From assembly GCA_964343305.1 (NCBI GenBank), contig CAYFJO010000209.1, positions 1 through 17,649 on the forward strand: a stretch of DNA of 17,649 bases, given 5' to 3'. Position 1 is the stretch's first letter. The number at the start of each line of letters is the position of its first letter. This document shows, piece by piece, positions 15,179 through 17,649 of this stretch. The stretch is from CAYFJO01 sp964343305 (GTDB lineage Bacteria; Planctomycetota; Planctomycetia; Pirellulales; Pirellulaceae). A program made the position numbers and the translations under genes. The notes beneath the pieces were generated by a model. It did not search any database, was not told where the DNA came from, and saw nothing but the letters and a program-made list of their open reading frames with translations.

Positions 15179-15880
15179 CTAGGCCGTTAGTGCGAACAGT
15201 TGTTCGAGCAGTGTCTTCATCGCGTCGTTGATCCGCGTAAAGCGGTCGTCGCTTGACAGCATGATCTCGGCAGATTGTATATAAGGGCCGCCGCCATCAA
15301 GCTCGTGCGCGCAGTTTTTGATCAAAGCCTCGGCCGACTCCCGAGTAGTCTCCAGGTGATACTGAAGCGCCAGCACACGCTGCCGGTAAACGAACGCCTG
15401 GTTTTCGCACGCGGTACTGCGCGCCAAGTGAACGGCCCCCGCTGGCAGGTCGAACGTGTCTCCGTGCCAATGAAAAGCTTCGATCGATTCGGGAAAGGAA
15501 GACCCTATCGGCGAGGCCGCTGACGCCTCGGTGCGTTGGATGGGAAACCAGCCGATTTCCTTGTGGGCATTGGCATATACCGATGCGCCGAGAACATCGG
15601 CGATAAGTTGCGCCCCAAGGCAAATACCGAGTACGATGTTTCCATCCTGGATCGCGTTTTCGATGAACCGTTTTTCATCGACCAGCCACGTGTACTGGCG
15701 GTCGTCGTGTACACCCATCGGCCCCCCCATCACAATGAGCCAATCGAATTGATCGGTTGAAGGGAGTGAGTGCGGCTGGTACAGCCGAGTAGCCGAAATG
15801 GTGTGGCCGGAATCGAGCAGAACGCGTTGCATGCTTCCCAGGCCTTCGAACGGAACATGCTGCAAGTAATGGACGCGCAT
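15179..15880 (-). CDS. class I glutamine amidotransferase domain protein
   Basis: The 233-residue protein is a free-standing class I (triad) amidotransferase. The nucleophile is Cys87 in GICLGAQL, and the partners His175 and Glu177 lie in LQYHLE. The oxyanion-side motif WLIVMGGPMGV and the conserved EAFHWHGDTFDLP segment are present. Such stand-alone members are usually annotated as GMP synthase-like or amidotransferase proteins that release ammonia from glutamine (or hydrolyse related gamma-glutamyl compounds); the acceptor is unknown here. The ATG at 15878-15880 has GAGGAG ten bases upstream. It is divergent from the O-methyltransferase gene. Its stop is followed in frame by a PQQ-like remnant. 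Confidence 0.88.
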   Translation of the reverse strand: MRVHYLQHVPFEGLGSMQRVLLDSGHTISATRLYQPHSLPSTDQFDWLIVMGGPMGVHDDRQYTWLVDEKRFIENAIQDGNIVLGICLGAQLIADVLGASVYANAHKEIGWFPIQRTEASAASPIGSSFPESIEAFHWHGDTFDLPAGAVHLARSTACENQAFVYRQRVLALQYHLETTRESAEALIKNCAHELDGGGPYIQSAEIMLSSDDRFTRINDAMKTLLEQLFALTA

Positions 15881-15933
15881 GAAAATCGAACTCCTCGTGA
15901 AGTTGTGTAGGGTGTCAACGGCGAATAGAACTC

Positions 15934-15939
15934 ATTATA
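15934..15939 (-). promoter_or_regulatory. candidate -10 box (TATAAT) for the amidotransferase gene
   Basis: A perfect TATAAT on the minus strand, 54 bases before the ATG at 15880, in the 189-base divergent region. No convincing -35 hexamer lies 16-18 bases upstream of it. Confidence 0.3.
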
Positions 15940-16069
15940 CTAAACTCAAGTTATCGTATTCTGCCGACGACATGACAACCGTGGCACAAATTGGCAGTGT
16001 TTCGAAAAGCAAGGCAATTGAAATGCCACAACGGAACACTACAAAATCTCAGCCGATTGGAGACATGCG

Positions 16070-16804
16070 ATGAATCGAATACACCGCTGGACGCTCGATG
16101 CGACACGAACATGTGCTCAAAACGGGATCTGGGGATTGGTCGCAGGACTTGCTGTCGCCTCGATGGGAAGTATGGCGATCGCGCAACGACCGCGACCGGC
16201 GAGCCGGGACATTCCCATCATCGAGAACTCGCTGCTGGCTCAGTCGGAAGCGGAAGCCAAGATCCTCAGCGTGTTGGACGACCTGGACCAGAACCAGCGG
16301 CAAGGGATGATGAACGTTCCCTTGGAAGACGGTCGGTTGCTGAGATTGCTAACCGAATCGATCGGGGCGAAACGCGTTGTCGAAATCGGTACTTCGAACG
16401 GATACTCGGGGATCTGGTTCTGTCTGGCGCTGCGGAAGACAGATGGCCACCTGATCACTCACGAACTCGACGCTCGGCGTGCCGAACTGGCCCGCGAGAA
16501 CTTCAAGCGGGCGGGTGTCGAACAGATGGTCACACTGGTCGAAGGCGACGCGCACGAGACCGTCAAGAAACTGAAGGAACCGATTGATGTCTTGTTCCTC
16601 GACGCGGACAAACCGGGCTATCCCGACTACCTGAAGAAACTGCTTCCGTTAGTACGTCCTGGCGGCCTGATCATCGGACACAACATGCGCCGTCCCGCGC
16701 CCTCGCCAGAGTATATCAAGGCAATCACGACCAATCCTGCGCTGGAGACCGTGTTCTTGAACATGCACGCGGCGGGGATTGGCGTCACGCTGAAGAAACG
16801 CTGA
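16070..16804 (+). CDS. exported-looking class I SAM O-methyltransferase
   Basis: The ATG at 16070 has GGAG seven bases upstream. Residues 18-38 (NGIWGLVAGLAVASMGSMAIA, followed by Q) form a signal peptide or membrane anchor. The rest is an O-methyltransferase of the caffeoyl-CoA/catechol type. Motif I is VVEIGTSNGYSG at about 103-114, HELD at 131-134 corresponds to the acidic SAM-ribose strand, and VEGDAHE and the metal-binding strand LFLDADKPGYPDYL at 176-189 follow. At the usual Asp-Asn metal pair the protein has His204-Asn205 (IIGHNM). SAM is cytoplasmic, so either the enzyme is held on the inner face of the membrane or the N-terminal segment is not cleaved. Substrate unknown. It precedes the mtrH-like gene by 102 bases. 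Confidence 0.85.
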   Translation: MNRIHRWTLDATRTCAQNGIWGLVAGLAVASMGSMAIAQRPRPASRDIPIIENSLLAQSEAEAKILSVLDDLDQNQRQGMMNVPLEDGRLLRLLTESIGAKRVVEIGTSNGYSGIWFCLALRKTDGHLITHELDARRAELARENFKRAGVEQMVTLVEGDAHETVKKLKEPIDVLFLDADKPGYPDYLKKLLPLVRPGGLIIGHNMRRPAPSPEYIKAITTNPALETVFLNMHAAGIGVTLKKR

Positions 16805-16817
16805 TCTGAGCAGAGAG

Positions 16818-16867
16818 GGGGGCAGGCACATTTTGCTCCGCAGACTCCGCAAAATGAGCCAGTCCCC
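16818..16867. repeat. long imperfect inverted repeat between the O-methyltransferase and mtrH-like genes
   Basis: Two 19-base arms (16818-16836 and 16849-16867) pair at 16 positions around a 12-base loop. The inner CATTTTGC/GCAAAATG is perfect and the outer ends are GGGG/CCCC. It begins 14 bases after the methyltransferase stop. It lacks a T run, so it is either a rho-independent-like attenuator without tail or, more likely, a dispersed palindromic repeat. Confidence 0.55.
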
Positions 16868-16906
16868 GACGGTTTTGTAAGAACAGGTTCTTTCTGGAGA
16901 ACAAAA

Positions 16907-17649
16907 ATGGCTACGGGATTAGACGAGAGTGCACCAAGGGGATTGTTGGAATTCAAGTCTGAGCAGCAGACGTTCGAGATCGGCGGCGTCCGTATAGGCG
17001 GACAGCCGGGAATGCTGCCCACGGTGCTGATCGGCAGCATCTTCTATCGCGGCCACAAGATCTTCATCGATGAAGACTGCGATGAATTTGATCGCGACGA
17101 AGCGGAAAGACGTATTCGACTACAAGAGGACTTCGCCCAGCGAACCGGAAACCCGGGCATGCTGGACGTGGTCGGTGCAACGCCCGAGTCCCTTCAGACA
17201 CATCTCGAGTTTGTAGCAAGTGTCACTGCGATGCCCCTGCTGATTGATGGCACGACGACTGAGGTAAGGCTCGCGGGCCTGAAGTACGTCGCCGAAGCCG
17301 GATTGGGCGACCGAGTTGTTTACAATTCGATCCAGCCGGAGATCGACGATGACGAGTTGGCGGCGATTCGCGAGGCTGGTGTCGAGTGTGCTCTTATCCT
17401 CACATATTACCTGAAGGATTTCACCGCGAAGGGCCGGGTCCAAGCGGTCAGGGAGCTTCTTCCGCGTGTGCGTGAAGCGGGCATTCGCAAGCTGATCGTC
17501 GACACCTGTGTGATGGACCTCGCAACCATGGGTCAGGCATGCAGCGCGATTTTCGATATCAAGGACGAGTTTGGACTTCCCGCTGGTGGCGGAATACACA
17601 ATGCGGTCGCCATGTGGCGGGGGCTGAAGAGCAAGATGGGCGAACAAGC
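16907..17649 (+). CDS. mtrH: MtrH-family methyltransferase, N-terminal 247 residues (runs off right edge)
   Basis: The ATG at 16907 has GGAGA six bases upstream. The frame is open to the window edge, giving 247 of the roughly 310 residues typical of the family. Landmarks of the tetrahydromethanopterin S-methyltransferase subunit H family (PF02007) are clear: FEIGGVRIGGQPGMLPTVLI, SIFYRGHKIFIDED, RTGNPGMLDVVGATPESL, PLLIDGTTTEVRLAGLKYV, RVVYNSIQPEI, LIVDTCVMDL and FGLPAGGGIHNAVAMWRGLK. MtrH transfers a methyl group between the pterin cofactor and a corrinoid. In methanogens it belongs to the membrane Mtr complex, while bacterial relatives such as MtgA act in soluble corrinoid methyl-transfer systems. 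Whether the pterin here is H4MPT or H4folate cannot be told from the visible part. The symbol denotes family membership only. Confidence 0.9.
   Translation, partial: MATGLDESAPRGLLEFKSEQQTFEIGGVRIGGQPGMLPTVLIGSIFYRGHKIFIDEDCDEFDRDEAERRIRLQEDFAQRTGNPGMLDVVGATPESLQTHLEFVASVTAMPLLIDGTTTEVRLAGLKYVAEAGLGDRVVYNSIQPEIDDDELAAIREAGVECALILTYYLKDFTAKGRVQAVRELLPRVREAGIRKLIVDTCVMDLATMGQACSAIFDIKDEFGLPAGGGIHNAVAMWRGLKSKMGEQ

Noticed and set aside
17120..17647. 175-codon open frame on the minus strand
   Set aside because: Antisense to the mtrH-like gene, whose plus-strand translation matches a known family throughout.

Overview
The window looks like chromosomal DNA from a planctomycete, most likely of the Pirellulales type. 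The evidence is the density of signal-peptide-bearing repeat proteins (WD40, HEAT-like, LRR, TPR-like), an LRR protein on the membrane anchor typical of that phylum, a SUMF1-domain protein, several low-copy metabolic genes between them, and many palindromic intergenic repeats. This placement is inferred from protein style; no rRNA or tRNA gene was seen.

Layout. At 1-448 (minus) is the start of an HTH protein that runs off the left edge and is probably insertion-sequence related. At 573-1316 is a trans-aconitate methyltransferase-like gene (tam). A co-directional run of exported repeat proteins follows: a seven-bladed WD40 propeller split by a one-base frameshift (1439-2676), a HEAT-like protein (2848-4983) and an LRR protein (5029-6090). 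A convergent three-helix membrane protein (6077-6793, minus) overlaps the LRR gene by 14 bp at the 3' ends. A membrane-anchored LRR protein (6919-7782) and a large TPR/HEAT-like exported protein (8000-10600) complete this part. Two minus-strand exported proteins of unknown function lie at 10612-12150.

The second half is a patchwork. It holds a YpeA-like GNAT acetyltransferase (12290-12736) and a REP-associated tyrosine transposase (12866-13321, minus) between two mirror-image palindromic flanks. A head-to-head REP pair carrying the diagnostic GTAG foot lies at 13439-13551. After it come a small secreted ORF, a SUMF1-domain gene broken by a one-base insertion (13949-14861), a 3' remnant of a PQQ-like protein gene (14924-15178, minus) fused in frame behind the stop of a class I glutamine amidotransferase (15179-15880, minus), an exported-looking O-methyltransferase (16070-16804), and the first 247 codons of an MtrH-family methyltransferase (16907 to the right edge).

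How the genes fit together. The exported repeat proteins from 1439 to 10600 share a theme (signal peptide or anchor plus a binding scaffold) and probably act at the cell envelope, but no enzymatic partner is visible. The most notable gene is the mtrH homolog, a C1 methyl-transfer enzyme of the tetrahydromethanopterin/corrinoid type; its partners would lie beyond the right edge. The best non-coding signal is the set of structured repeats, of at least four kinds, one of them symmetrically enclosing a RAYT transposase. Two probable single-base frameshifts could be real decay or assembly error.
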